NCBI GenBank assembly: GCA_003243255.1
Contig: QFQM01000039.1
Coordinates: forward strand, 1-29,755
Direction of reading: 5' to 3'
Length of the DNA stretch: 29,755 bases
From: Flavobacterium psychrophilum
GTDB taxonomy: Bacteria; Bacteroidota; Bacteroidia; Flavobacteriales; Flavobacteriaceae
In this document: positions 1 to 8,040 of the stretch, piece after piece
Numbering within the stretch: the stretch's first letter is position 1
Layout of the letters: every line of letters starts with the position of its first letter
Made by a program: the position numbers and the translations under genes
Notes under the pieces: generated by a model
What the model saw: only the letters and a program-made list of their open reading frames with translations
The model's database searches: none
What the model was told of the DNA's origin: nothing

Positions 1-214
1 TATCGTAATGGATAATTGTGTGATAGAAAGCAATTCTATTATAGCAGCCGGAGCGGTGGTTACTCAAAATACGGTAGTTGAATCCGGTACAATCTATGCC
101 GGGGTACCTGCAAAAAAAGTAAAGGATATCAGCGCATCTGATTTTGCAGGTGAGATAGAAAGGATATCGAATAACTATGTTATGTATTCTTCATGGTTCG
201 AAAAAGATAAATAA
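1..214 (+). CDS. Gamma-carbonic-anhydrase-like hexapeptide-repeat protein, C-terminal part
   Basis: Only the 3' end is in the window. The frame is open at position 2 (reading I-V-M-D-N-C) and stops at TAA 212-214, so the ATG at position 8 is internal. The visible residues show left-handed beta-helix hexapeptide periodicity (I-E-S-N-S-I, then IIAAGAVV) and then the V-x-x-G-x-I-Y-A-G-V-P-A-K-K-V turn typical of the YrdA/PaaY gamma-carbonic-anhydrase-like family. A short C-terminal helix with K/R and aromatic residues follows. Family members are trimeric and often bind a metal through histidines located upstream of this fragment, so catalytic status cannot be judged. The gene converges with murI with only 5 nt between stops. 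Other hexapeptide acyltransferases share the GVPAK turn, so the subfamily is less certain than the fold. Confidence 0.75.
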   Translation, partial: IVMDNCVIESNSIIAAGAVVTQNTVVESGTIYAGVPAKKVKDISASDFAGEIERISNNYVMYSSWFEKDK

Positions 215-219
215 GAAGA

Positions 220-1002
220 TTAAAAGTCTTTATTTATTACCTCATATTCATTATTCAAAATGCCTTTAAGTACAGACGGATCTGAGTTTGTATAAAAGGC
301 ATTTTTGCTTTTATGAGCGTTTATGTTCAGAAGATGGTTCTGTTCAAGTATCAATTTTGTTTGTCTGGCTACAGCTTCTCCGGAATCGATGATTTTAACG
401 CTTTCAGGGAGGATTTCTTTTATCTGAGGAATAAGATACGGGTAGTGGCTGCAACCAAGCACCAAATGGTCTATATTGGCTTCAATCATAGGGTGCAGGT
501 ATTCTTTAAGCAGCTCTTTAATTTCCGCAGACCCAAGTTTTCCTTCTTCGATAAGTTTTACCAGATTAAAGCCCACCTGCTCGATTACAGTTATGCCTTT
601 TAGGCTTGATACCGTTTTATAGAAAAGTTCGCTTGAGAGCGTTCCTTTTGTGGCCAGAATGCCTATTGTTTTTGTTTTTGTGTGGAAGGCAGCCGGTTTT
701 ATTGCAGGTTCTATTCCTATAAAAGGAATATCATATTTTGCCCTTAACTCTTTTATCGCATTAGTAGTTGCTGTATTGCAGGCAACAACAATTATTTTGG
801 AATTTTGTTCAAGCAGGTATTCGGTATTCTTGAAGCTAAGCTCAATAATCTCTTCTTTTGATTTTTGTCCGTATGGGGCGTTTTTGCTGTCGGCGAGGTA
901 AATGGTGTCTTCGTTAGGGAGTAGGCTGTGTATTTCTTTCCATATTGATGTTCCGCCAATGCCTGAGTCAAATAATCCTATAGGGTTTGTGCTTTTATCC
1001 AT
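220..1002 (-). CDS. murI: Glutamate racemase MurI
   Basis: Converts L-glutamate to D-glutamate for peptidoglycan precursors in the cytoplasm. With the start chosen here the protein is 260 aa, normal for the family. It opens with PIGLFDSGIGG (catalytic-site D12, S13), has the first catalytic cysteine at C75 in VVACNTATTNA, and the second at C184 with H186 in LGCSHYPYL. The two cysteines are the known acid/base pair. An in-frame ATG at 1029 would add nine residues (MGRFFYICY), but those codons lie in the terminator stem of the upstream gene and upstream of a -7 box, so ATG 1002 is preferred. It is the last gene of the envelope cluster but appears to be transcribed separately because a terminator and promoter lie between it and the short ompH. 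Confidence 0.96.
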   Translation of the reverse strand: MDKSTNPIGLFDSGIGGTSIWKEIHSLLPNEDTIYLADSKNAPYGQKSKEEIIELSFKNTEYLLEQNSKIIVVACNTATTNAIKELRAKYDIPFIGIEPAIKPAAFHTKTKTIGILATKGTLSSELFYKTVSSLKGITVIEQVGFNLVKLIEEGKLGSAEIKELLKEYLHPMIEANIDHLVLGCSHYPYLIPQIKEILPESVKIIDSGEAVARQTKLILEQNHLLNINAHKSKNAFYTNSDPSVLKGILNNEYEVINKDF

Positions 1003-1006
1003 ATAA

Positions 1007-1014
1007 CAAATATA
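1007..1014 (-). promoter_or_regulatory. -7 box TATATTTG for murI
   Basis: The minus strand reads TATATTTG four bases before the murI ATG at 1002, matching the Bacteroidetes -7 consensus TAnnTTTG. With the usual start a few bases downstream, the transcript would begin at or next to the ATG, that is, leaderless or nearly so. No clear TTG element is seen at the -33 spacing; that region is occupied by the upstream terminator. Confidence 0.55.
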
Positions 1015-1042
1015 AAAAAAACGGCCCATAAAATGAGCCGTT
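1014..1042 (-). terminator. Intrinsic terminator after the ompH pair
   Basis: Minus-strand RNA would read AACGGCUCAU-UUU-AUGGGCCGUU followed by a U run: a 10-bp stem with one G-U pair, a 3-nt loop and a tract of about eight U. It lies about 20 nt after the stop of the short ompH and ends the porG-to-ompH cluster. Confidence 0.85.
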
Positions 1043-1062
1043 CTGTAGTGTCTGTGGAGATA

Positions 1063-1578
1063 TTATTTGAAACCAAGTTCTTTTTTAACATCTGCTAAAA
1101 GGTCCGGACCGTCAGCAAGAAGTACTCCGCTTCCTGTAGAAGAGTCAAGTACATACTGGTAACCTTTAGCTTTAGCTACTTTTTGGATAGCTGTTCTTGC
1201 TTTTTCAAGGATAGGCTTAACGATTTCCTCTTGTTTTTTCTGAAGCTCAGTTGTAGCAGTTTGCTGATATTGCTGAATTCTTGTACGCATATCCTGTACT
1301 TCTGCCTCACGAGTTTTGTTTACAGCCTCACCAACAGTGTTAGCTTCAGCGTCATATTTTTTTATTTTATTCTGATACTCAGTAACCATTGTTTCATATT
1401 CTGTATCATATGTTTTACCAAGTTTTTCTAACTGTGCATTGGCAGCTTTCATCTCTGGCATATTCGTCATTAATTCCTGTACATTAATGTGTGATACTTT
1501 AGCCTGCGCAGAAACAGCCTGGCTAGCTCCGGCAAAAAGTAACGCAGCAATTAATAAAGATTTCAATTGTTTCATCAT
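1063..1578 (-). CDS. OmpH/Skp-family periplasmic chaperone (short paralogue)
   Basis: A 171-aa protein, the usual size for Skp/OmpH. It begins with a signal peptide (M-M-K-Q-L-K-S-L then a hydrophobic run ending A-V-S-A-Q), followed by mature Skp features: VSHINVQELM near the mature N-terminus, a long charged alpha-helical hairpin (about residues 40-130) and a C-terminal KGYQYVLDSSTGSGVL strand segment. Skp proteins form trimers whose helical arms hold unfolded outer-membrane proteins in the periplasm and pass them to BamA. The gene lies 42 nt after the long ompH and just downstream of bamA, fitting that role. Two adjacent ATG codons (1578 and 1575) could serve as start; the choice changes one residue. 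A terminator follows. Confidence 0.92.
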   Translation of the reverse strand: MMKQLKSLLIAALLFAGASQAVSAQAKVSHINVQELMTNMPEMKAANAQLEKLGKTYDTEYETMVTEYQNKIKKYDAEANTVGEAVNKTREAEVQDMRTRIQQYQQTATTELQKKQEEIVKPILEKARTAIQKVAKAKGYQYVLDSSTGSGVLLADGPDLLADVKKELGFK

Positions 1579-1620
1579 TTAAGGTATTTATTATTAATTT
1601 TTCGTTTTTGTTCTGTTATG

Positions 1621-2838
1621 TTAATTAGAAGGTGTTTCAGGAGTTTCTTTTTCTTCAGGTGTATCCGTAGCCGGTGCTGAAGTTTTTTCTTTCTGAGCTT
1701 TAGCTTTCTCCTCGCGGGCCTTTATCGCTTCGTCTCTTTGTCTTTTTTTCTCCTCAATTAGTTTTTTTCTCTCTTCCAGTTTTCTGTCACGCTCTTCTTT
1801 AGCAAGCTGAGCAGCAGTTTTCTCCGGTGCAGCCTTTTCTGTATCGCCATCGGTAGCTTCAGTGTCGGCCTGTTTTGTATTTGTTTTAGAGCTAGCTGCA
1901 GGTACTGTTTTAGGAGCAGCAGTTTTAGCTGTTGTCGATTTTGTATCGGTTTTAGCACCATTATCAGCAGCATTGTTTTCTTTGGCTGTTGATTTTGGAG
2001 CAGCAGTTTTATCTGTTTTGTTTCCTGATGGAGTGTTAGCATCCGTCGTGGCAGGAGCTGCTGTTTTTGTTGGTGGAGTAGTGCCGTTTTTCTTAGCTTC
2101 TCTTTCCAGCCTCATCTGCTCACGCTTCTCTTCGTAAGCTCTTTTCTTTTCTTCCTGTATAGCTTTACGCTCTTCTATTTTTTTATCTCTTGCCGTTTGT
2201 CTTTCCTCAATAACTTTTTGCCTTTCAGCATAGTCAGGGTTCGATTCAAGCTCTTCCTTAGCTTCCTGTTTTTCGAATTCCTTAAGTTCTTTGCTGCTCA
2301 GTTTTTCCTGTTTTGCAGCACGTGACATCCTTTTGATGATAAGGTCGCTGATATCATGTTTTTTTGCCGCAACAATCATGGTAAGATCAGATGATTTGTC
2401 AAAAACAAAATCATATTTTCTGATTTCGGCAAGATCCTGAGCAATAGTAAATACCTGATCCTGTATAGGTTTTACAAGTACCGCTTTTTGGGACATAAGG
2501 TCACCTGTAGGGCCAAACCTTTTTTCCTGATAATCTAATAATTCTTTTTCCTGAAAAGCGATTTCTTCTTCTCTTTCTTCGATAAGTTCTTTAGTAAGTA
2601 ATGCTTTTTCCTGCGCAAGGCTCTCCTTAAGTTTAGCGATGTCATTTCGCTTTACTTCCAGTTCCTGTCTCCATTTTGAAGCTTTTTGCTCAAGCTGATT
2701 TTTTGCATCAGCATAATCAGGTACCTTGTCAAGAATATAATTCATGTCAAGATAAGCAATCTTAATACCACGCGATGCCTGTGCATTGGCCACTAAGGCT
2801 GCTAAAGCAAAAAGTACTGTAAATAAACTTTTTTTCAT
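1621..2838 (-). CDS. OmpH/Skp-family protein with long charged C-terminal extension
   Basis: 405 aa, more than twice the usual Skp length. Residues 1-20 form a signal peptide ending A-N-A-Q-A. About 25-190 is an OmpH domain (IKIAYLDMNYILDKVPDY, long helices, then KYDFVFDKSSDLTMIV). About 195-250 is a highly charged helix rich in E, K and R. About 250-335 is a low-complexity Thr/Ala/Lys/Asn linker, 335-390 a second charged helix resembling the first, and the rest an acidic Pro/Thr/Glu tail. The OmpH part should act as an envelope chaperone beside BamA. The role of the tail is unknown; it could bind peptidoglycan, nucleic acid or lipid head groups by charge, or only act as a spacer. It lies 36 nt after bamA and 42 nt before the short ompH, in one apparent operon. 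Confidence 0.88.
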   Translation of the reverse strand: MKKSLFTVLFALAALVANAQASRGIKIAYLDMNYILDKVPDYADAKNQLEQKASKWRQELEVKRNDIAKLKESLAQEKALLTKELIEEREEEIAFQEKELLDYQEKRFGPTGDLMSQKAVLVKPIQDQVFTIAQDLAEIRKYDFVFDKSSDLTMIVAAKKHDISDLIIKRMSRAAKQEKLSSKELKEFEKQEAKEELESNPDYAERQKVIEERQTARDKKIEERKAIQEEKKRAYEEKREQMRLEREAKKNGTTPPTKTAAPATTDANTPSGNKTDKTAAPKSTAKENNAADNGAKTDTKSTTAKTAAPKTVPAASSKTNTKQADTEATDGDTEKAAPEKTAAQLAKEERDRKLEERKKLIEEKKRQRDEAIKAREEKAKAQKEKTSAPATDTPEEKETPETPSN

Positions 2839-2874
2839 AACCTATTACGTATTAGAAAATATCATGCCAATTTT

Positions 2875-5562
2875 TTAAAACTGTTGTCCGATGATGAAGT
2901 GCGTCTCCCATCCGTTAGTTTTGGTTCCGCCTTCAACCGGATCGAATCCGTAACCAAAGTCAATACCAAGTAATCCGAATGCAGGCATAAATACCCTAAG
3001 ACCCGCACCTGCCGAACGTTTAAGCGCAAACGGATTGTAATTCCTGAATGAGTCAAACGATCTTCCTGCTTCGGCAAACGAAAGCACATAAATAGATGCC
3101 TGTTGCTTTAGCGTGATTGGGTAACGAAGTTCCATCGAGAACTTGTTATATATAGTACCACCAATTTGTATACCTGTTACCGGATCTACCGGTGCAAGCG
3201 ACTGGTTAGGGTAACCCCTTAACTGTATAACCTCCCTGCCGTCAAGCGCATAGTTGGCAAGTCCGTCACCTCCAAGGTAGAACCTTTCAAACGGAACAAG
3301 ACCCCTTGCCTGGTTGTAAGCTCCCATGAATCCAAATTCTGCCAGTGAACGCAATACCAGCTCGTGCGATTTGCTACCGGCAAGCCTTGTATAAGTATCT
3401 GCCTTAAACTTGATCTTGTAGTATTCCAGCCAGTTAAAACGCTGTTGGTCTACTTTACCCTGATCTGCCGATGCTTCCTGCCATGAATTTGCACGATACT
3501 GTCGCGTTGAACCGTTAACGGTTTCCTGACGGATATAATCTCCTGTACCGATACCTACACCATCATAACCTGCATATGGAGAACCGGTATTTTGTAATTT
3601 ATACTTTTGCTCGTTGCCAAGGTTGTCATAATTAATACCGTTAAACATTGAGTATGGCGGCGTTAATTTTGCACTTACACTAAAATAAGAACCTGTTGAA
3701 GGGTAGATGATGTTGTATCCTCTGTTATCCCTGCTTAATTCTATGGTATAGTTAATATTTCGCGACTGACCGTTACCAAAGGTAAACAATCCTGTGTTAT
3801 AATTACTTAAGTCATAATACTGGAATGTCAACGCGTGAGATAACCTCATGTAATAATCAGGTTCGCTAAGCCTTTTAGCCAGTCCGACTGAAATCGAAGA
3901 TATCGTAAAACTCTTAGTCCTGTCTACATCGCGGGTGTTAAAGTTATACAAATATTGTTTACTGTGCGATAGGGTAGTGAAAAGCTGTATAGGTTTTTTA
4001 CCACCAAACCAAGGTTCTGTAAACGATAAGCTGTATGTCTGGAAATAAGTACTACCCTGAAGGCGTAATGATAGCTTTTGCCCGTCACCCATAGGCAGTG
4101 GTTTGTAAGCTTCCTTATTAAACATATTCCTTGCAGAGAAGTTATTGAAAGACAGACCAAGTGTACCGATGAATCCTCCACCGCCATAACCTCCCTGTAG
4201 TTCTATCTGGCTCGATCCTTTTTCGGTAACATTCCATTCGATATCTACAGTTCCGGTTGCAGGATCAGGGTTTTTTACGTCAGGGCGAATGGTTTCCGGG
4301 TCAAAGAAGCCCAGTGCTCCAAGCTCGCGGATGGTACCGATAACTTCTTCTTTATTCCAACGCATACCCGGTCTCGTTCTAAGTTCGCGGTATATAACGT
4401 GGTCATTGGTTTTGTCGTTTCCTACTACGGTTACATTGTTGAAATAAGCAATAGGTCCCTCAACTATCCTGATCTCAAAGTCAATCGTGTCGTTAGCTGT
4501 TTTAACCTCTACTGCATTTATGTTAGAGAACAGGTAACCGTTGTTCTGATAAAGGTTGGTAAGATCCATACCGTCCGGTTTAGAAGGGTCTGCAATCCTT
4601 TTCTGAAGCATGATGCCATTATATACTTCACCTTTTTTAATACCCAGTATCTGGTTAAGCTGTTGGTTGGTATATACCGTGTTACCTAAATATTTTATGT
4701 TACCAAAATAGTATTTGTTACCTTCCTCAATGTTCATTTTTATCGACACCATATTTTTCTTAGGGTCGTATACTACTGTGTCTTCAGTAATACGGGCATC
4801 GCGGTAACCTTTTTCTTTGTATTTGTCAACAATACTGTTAAGGTCTTCTTTGTATTTGTCGGCTACGAATTTAGACGATTTGAATATGCGCAATGGGTTA
4901 GGGAAGGCCTTAACCTTAGTGTTTTTCATTGCCTTTTTCAGTTTGGCATTGCTAAGCTTGTTGTTGCCGGTAAATTCGATAGATTTTACTTTTACTTTGC
5001 TGCCGCGGTCTACATTTACCACCATTTTTACAGTGTTGGTACTGTCAGGGATTACGTTAATCGCTACCTTGGTGTTGTAAAAACCATCCTTTTTATATTT
5101 GTTTTCAATATAATTTTTGGTAGTAGTAAGCAGGTTTTCGTTTACTATTTTTCCTTTAGTAAGCTGGGTATCTTTTATAAGGGTTTCACGTTTTCCTTTT
5201 TTTACACCCTGAATTCTTGCTTCGCTAAGTTTTGGAAGTTCATTAATATTAAGTTCCAGCCAGATACTGTCGTTTTGTGATTTTACTTCATAAAATTCAA
5301 TATCGCTAAAAAGGCCAAGTTTCCATAGTTTTTTTATGGCAGTACTTATTTCTTCACCGGGTACATTGATTACCTGGCCTTTTTCAAGACCGGTAAAAGT
5401 AACAACCGTTTGCTCGTTATAGCTTATTTTACCAGTTACAAGAACATCGGCAAGGATATACTGTCTTCCTGATTCCAAACGGGGGCCATCCTGCGCAACA
5501 GCTGTATTGCCGGCGGCTAATAGTATGATGCCAAAAAGTAATTTAATGCTTCTCTGGAGCAT
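2875..5562 (-). CDS. bamA: Outer-membrane protein assembly factor BamA
   Basis: 895 aa from the start chosen here, longer than the roughly 800 aa of proteobacterial BamA, as is common in Bacteroidota. A signal peptide (MLQRSIKLLFGIILLAAGN, cleaved near V-A-Q-D) is followed by POTRA repeats over roughly residues 30-430 and an Omp85 barrel to the C-terminus, which ends in phenylalanine (IIGQQF), as expected for a beta-barrel signal. The lid-loop motif equivalent to VRGF/Y appears as L-R-G-Y-P-N-Q-S near residue 780. It inserts beta-barrel proteins into the outer membrane. An in-frame ATG at 5700 exists, but the 46 extra residues would overlap uppS and put the signal peptide inside the protein. 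From ATG 5562 the gap to the uppS stop is 7 nt, suggesting tight operon coupling. Confidence 0.95.
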   Translation of the reverse strand: MLQRSIKLLFGIILLAAGNTAVAQDGPRLESGRQYILADVLVTGKISYNEQTVVTFTGLEKGQVINVPGEEISTAIKKLWKLGLFSDIEFYEVKSQNDSIWLELNINELPKLSEARIQGVKKGKRETLIKDTQLTKGKIVNENLLTTTKNYIENKYKKDGFYNTKVAINVIPDSTNTVKMVVNVDRGSKVKVKSIEFTGNNKLSNAKLKKAMKNTKVKAFPNPLRIFKSSKFVADKYKEDLNSIVDKYKEKGYRDARITEDTVVYDPKKNMVSIKMNIEEGNKYYFGNIKYLGNTVYTNQQLNQILGIKKGEVYNGIMLQKRIADPSKPDGMDLTNLYQNNGYLFSNINAVEVKTANDTIDFEIRIVEGPIAYFNNVTVVGNDKTNDHVIYRELRTRPGMRWNKEEVIGTIRELGALGFFDPETIRPDVKNPDPATGTVDIEWNVTEKGSSQIELQGGYGGGGFIGTLGLSFNNFSARNMFNKEAYKPLPMGDGQKLSLRLQGSTYFQTYSLSFTEPWFGGKKPIQLFTTLSHSKQYLYNFNTRDVDRTKSFTISSISVGLAKRLSEPDYYMRLSHALTFQYYDLSNYNTGLFTFGNGQSRNINYTIELSRDNRGYNIIYPSTGSYFSVSAKLTPPYSMFNGINYDNLGNEQKYKLQNTGSPYAGYDGVGIGTGDYIRQETVNGSTRQYRANSWQEASADQGKVDQQRFNWLEYYKIKFKADTYTRLAGSKSHELVLRSLAEFGFMGAYNQARGLVPFERFYLGGDGLANYALDGREVIQLRGYPNQSLAPVDPVTGIQIGGTIYNKFSMELRYPITLKQQASIYVLSFAEAGRSFDSFRNYNPFALKRSAGAGLRVFMPAFGLLGIDFGYGFDPVEGGTKTNGWETHFIIGQQF

Positions 5563-5569
5563 TGTTTTT

Positions 5570-6310
5570 TTATTTAACTTGTTCACTGGTCTTTCCAAAT
5601 CTACGTTCTCTTTGTTGGTAACTGATGATTGCTTCATGTAGGTCTTTTTCTCTGAAATCCGGCCATAAAATATCTGTAAAATACAACTCGGCATAGGCAA
5701 TTTGCCATAGCAGGAAGTTGCTTATCCTGTGCTCTCCGCTTGTCCTGATAACCAGGTCAACATCGGGCAGGTCGTAAGTGTACAGATGTTGGTTTATGGT
5801 AGTTTCATTGATGTCGGCTGTCGTCAGCTGGCCGTTATTTATTTTATCGGTAATTTTTTTGAAGGCAGAGATAAGCTCTTCCCTTGAGCCATAGCTAAGG
5901 GCAAGGGTAAGTGTCATTCTGCTGTTGCCTTTTGTCTGCTCAATCACGTCCAGTAACTGTTTACGTGCTTTTGAAGGCAAAAGGTCTGTGTTTCCTATGG
6001 TGTTAAGCCTTATATTGTTTTTTATAAGGGTAGGAAGTTCTTTTTTTAGTGAATTTACCAGGATATTCATCAGGGCATCCACTTCAAGTTTTGGCCTGTT
6101 CCAGTTTTCTGTAGAGAAAGCGTAAAGGGTCAGGTTTTCTATTCCAAGTTTAGCGCAGGATTCTACAACCTGTTTAACCGCTTTAGTACCATTTTCATGG
6201 CCTATAGCGCGCAATAATCCCTGCTTTTTAGCCCAACGGCCATTGCCATCCATAATGATTGCAAGATGTCTGGGGAGATTATCTGTATTTATAGTAGTTG
6301 TTTTATCCAT
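5570..6310 (-). CDS. uppS: Isoprenyl transferase (undecaprenyl diphosphate synthase)
   Basis: 246 aa. A cis-prenyltransferase that condenses isopentenyl diphosphate units onto farnesyl diphosphate to build the C55 lipid carrier for cell-wall and glycan assembly. Visible signatures are HLAIIMDGNGRWAKK with the catalytic Asp at D21 and the G22-N23-G24-R25-W26 pyrophosphate-binding loop, then LTLYAFSTENWNRP (about 60-73) and RTSGEHRISNFLLWQ (189-203), whose arginines and serine bind isopentenyl diphosphate. All key residues are present. It is 3 nt downstream of porG and 7 nt upstream of bamA, so the three are probably translated from one message. Confidence 0.97.
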   Translation of the reverse strand: MDKTTTINTDNLPRHLAIIMDGNGRWAKKQGLLRAIGHENGTKAVKQVVESCAKLGIENLTLYAFSTENWNRPKLEVDALMNILVNSLKKELPTLIKNNIRLNTIGNTDLLPSKARKQLLDVIEQTKGNSRMTLTLALSYGSREELISAFKKITDKINNGQLTTADINETTINQHLYTYDLPDVDLVIRTSGEHRISNFLLWQIAYAELYFTDILWPDFREKDLHEAIISYQQRERRFGKTSEQVK

Positions 6311-6313
6311 CGT

Positions 6314-6991
6314 TTATTCTACACAATAGCACGGTTGTACGCCAAAGGTGTATGTTAGCGTAAATCCGGTAAATACATACCAGTCGTTGTTATTAATGTT
6401 ACCAAAAGCATACGGCTCAAAATCAGGGTGGTTGCTTCCGTCAATGTTGTCGGTAAAGCTGTAGCGCGCCCCAACTTCAAATCCAAGAACAAAGTTCTCG
6501 AACAGGTTGCTCTTTATACCTACTGTCATTGGTATAGCAAAATTGCCTTTGGCATCACCCCTAAAGGTTTCACCTCCGTATACATATTGCTCATCAGACC
6601 AAAAATAGCTTAAACCCACATAGGTGTAGGGCGTAATTTTAAAATCGGGCTCATGAAGGTTGAAATCAAAAAAATTGAATTCAAGGCCTAAAGATAATTC
6701 TTTTATTGTGTTTTTAAACTCGTAGCCTCGTTGCTGTCTTGACCTCTCGTCAGAATCTATATCTTTAGATTTGATGTCGGCATAGGTAAATGAAGCCCTC
6801 CACGAGTGACGCGGGCTTCTGTTCCATTTGTATATAATGCCAAGTGCAGGCTCGTTTGGAGCGATATAATTAGTAGGTCCAACGTCGCCAATATAGTTGG
6901 CTCCGCCCACAAATACTCCCAGCTCATTGATCTGGGCACGGGTGTTAAGTGACGTTAAGATTATTACTAAAATAAAAATGATCCTTTTCAT
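6314..6991 (-). CDS. porG: PorG-like outer-membrane barrel (DUF6089), probable type IX secretion component
   Basis: 225 aa with a signal peptide (MKRIIFILVIILTSLNTRAQ) and a small beta-barrel pattern of alternating strands: LGVFVGGANYIGD, PALGIIYKWN, WRASFTYADI, ELSLGLEFNFFDF, ITPYTYVGLSYFW, NFVLGFEVGARYSF and a last strand WYVFTGFTLTYTFG, with a C-Y-C-V-E tail. PorG of Porphyromonas gingivalis is an outer-membrane barrel linked to the PorK/PorN ring of the type IX secretion system. As I recall, it is encoded next to uppS, an Omp85 gene and two ompH genes. The same order here is the main reason for the name; the sequence match is by shape and family style, not an alignment. If not PorG, it is still an outer-membrane beta-barrel protein. 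It has its own -7 box, so it probably starts the envelope operon. Confidence 0.7.
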   Translation of the reverse strand: MKRIIFILVIILTSLNTRAQINELGVFVGGANYIGDVGPTNYIAPNEPALGIIYKWNRSPRHSWRASFTYADIKSKDIDSDERSRQQRGYEFKNTIKELSLGLEFNFFDFNLHEPDFKITPYTYVGLSYFWSDEQYVYGGETFRGDAKGNFAIPMTVGIKSNLFENFVLGFEVGARYSFTDNIDGSNHPDFEPYAFGNINNNDWYVFTGFTLTYTFGVQPCYCVE

Positions 6992-7009
6992 TCTTTCGAA
7001 ATTGGCTGC

Positions 7010-7017
7010 AAATATAA
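7010..7017 (-). promoter_or_regulatory. -7 box TATATTTG for the porG-uppS-bamA-ompH operon
   Basis: The minus strand reads TATATTTG, a full match to TAnnTTTG, 18 nt before the porG ATG, inside the 155-nt gap after nadK. No TTG stands at the preferred 19-20 nt spacing. The rest of this gap (7018-7146) is AT-rich, and I see no gene or strong hairpin in it. Confidence 0.5.
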
Positions 7018-7146
7018 CAATATAGATTTCTAATTATCGTAACAATAGACTTTTTACATCTATAATTGCATAATTAGCATTAAATACAGTCTTGAAAACG
7101 GAAGAAGATGCAGTGTAGTATGTAGACAGAATAAAATTGTGCATTT

Positions 7147-8031
7147 TTAATTTCTTTTGTCTTCTCCCCAAAGCAGTTTTTTGCGTAGCGTTACCAGGAA
7201 TTTTTCCTGAGGGAATTCAACAAGATTAATTTTAAAAGGGGCTTTTTTAAGGCGCAATACAGTTTCTACTTCAACAGTTATTATTCGGGAATCCAATGAA
7301 ATAAGATGTTGGTTTTCCCTACTGCTCACAATCAGTTCTATCTCTGTATCGTCGGGTATAACTAATGGCCTTGCATTAAGGTTATGAGGTGCAATAGGGG
7401 TTATTACAAAACTGTTTACTTCGGGCATTAAAATTGGTCCGCCGCAGCTTAGCGAATAGCCTGTAGACCCCGTTGGGGTAGAAATTATAAGCCCGTCGGC
7501 CCAGTAAGCATTCAGGTAGTCGCCATTAAGCCTGGTTTCGATAGTTATCATCGAAGTTGTGTCCTTGCGGCTCACGGTCACTTCGTTAAGGGCGTAGTCC
7601 AGTTCGCTCAATTCTTCGTCTTTACCATCATAATCGAGGGTAAGCAACGATCGTGGCGATACTTTATATTTGTGCTCAAAGATCAGCGGAAGCAAAGTTT
7701 CGATATTTTCCTGCTGTACTGTTGCCAAAAAACCAAGGCGTCCGGCATTGATACCTAAAATAGGTATGCCTTTGTTGCGCACGTAGGTAGCAGCGCGAAG
7801 CATGGTGCCGTCACCGCCAATACATATTAAAAGATTGAAACCGCTGTCAAGATCTTCGTGATTTGAATAGGTGGCAAAAGGCTTATTGAGCAGGTTATGC
7901 TCATTGAGTACGTTGTAAAAATTGGCTTCAATAGCCACTTCCGGATTATACCTGTCAAAAACTGCAAGTACCTTTTGTATGATGTCGTCGGTATTATCTT
8001 TATAATATTGTCCGTACACAGCTATTTTCAT
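7147..8031 (-). CDS. nadK: NAD kinase
   Basis: 294 aa, normal length. Phosphorylates NAD to NADP in the cytoplasm. The diagnostic GGDGT loop is at residues 72-76 within LLICIGGDGTMLRAA (catalytic-site D74), followed by GINAGRLGFLA (93-103), an N-E pair at 149-150, and the glycine-rich STPTGSTGYSLSCGGP segment (184-199). Together these make the assignment secure. The gene begins 9 nt after the CBS-domain gene stops, so the two are very likely co-transcribed from the promoter upstream of the CBS gene. A gap of 155 nt with its own -7 box separates it from porG. Confidence 0.97.
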   Translation of the reverse strand: MKIAVYGQYYKDNTDDIIQKVLAVFDRYNPEVAIEANFYNVLNEHNLLNKPFATYSNHEDLDSGFNLLICIGGDGTMLRAATYVRNKGIPILGINAGRLGFLATVQQENIETLLPLIFEHKYKVSPRSLLTLDYDGKDEELSELDYALNEVTVSRKDTTSMITIETRLNGDYLNAYWADGLIISTPTGSTGYSLSCGGPILMPEVNSFVITPIAPHNLNARPLVIPDDTEIELIVSSRENQHLISLDSRIITVEVETVLRLKKAPFKINLVEFPQEKFLVTLRKKLLWGEDKRN

Positions 8032-8040
8032 AGGCAGGAT

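Noticed and set aside
1003..1029. Longer N-terminus for MurI starting at 1029
   Set aside because: The extra codons lie within the terminator stem and upstream of the -7 box.
5563..5700. Longer N-terminus for BamA starting at 5700
   Set aside because: It would overlap uppS by 131 nt and place the signal peptide 46 residues in; ATG 5562 gives a proper signal peptide.
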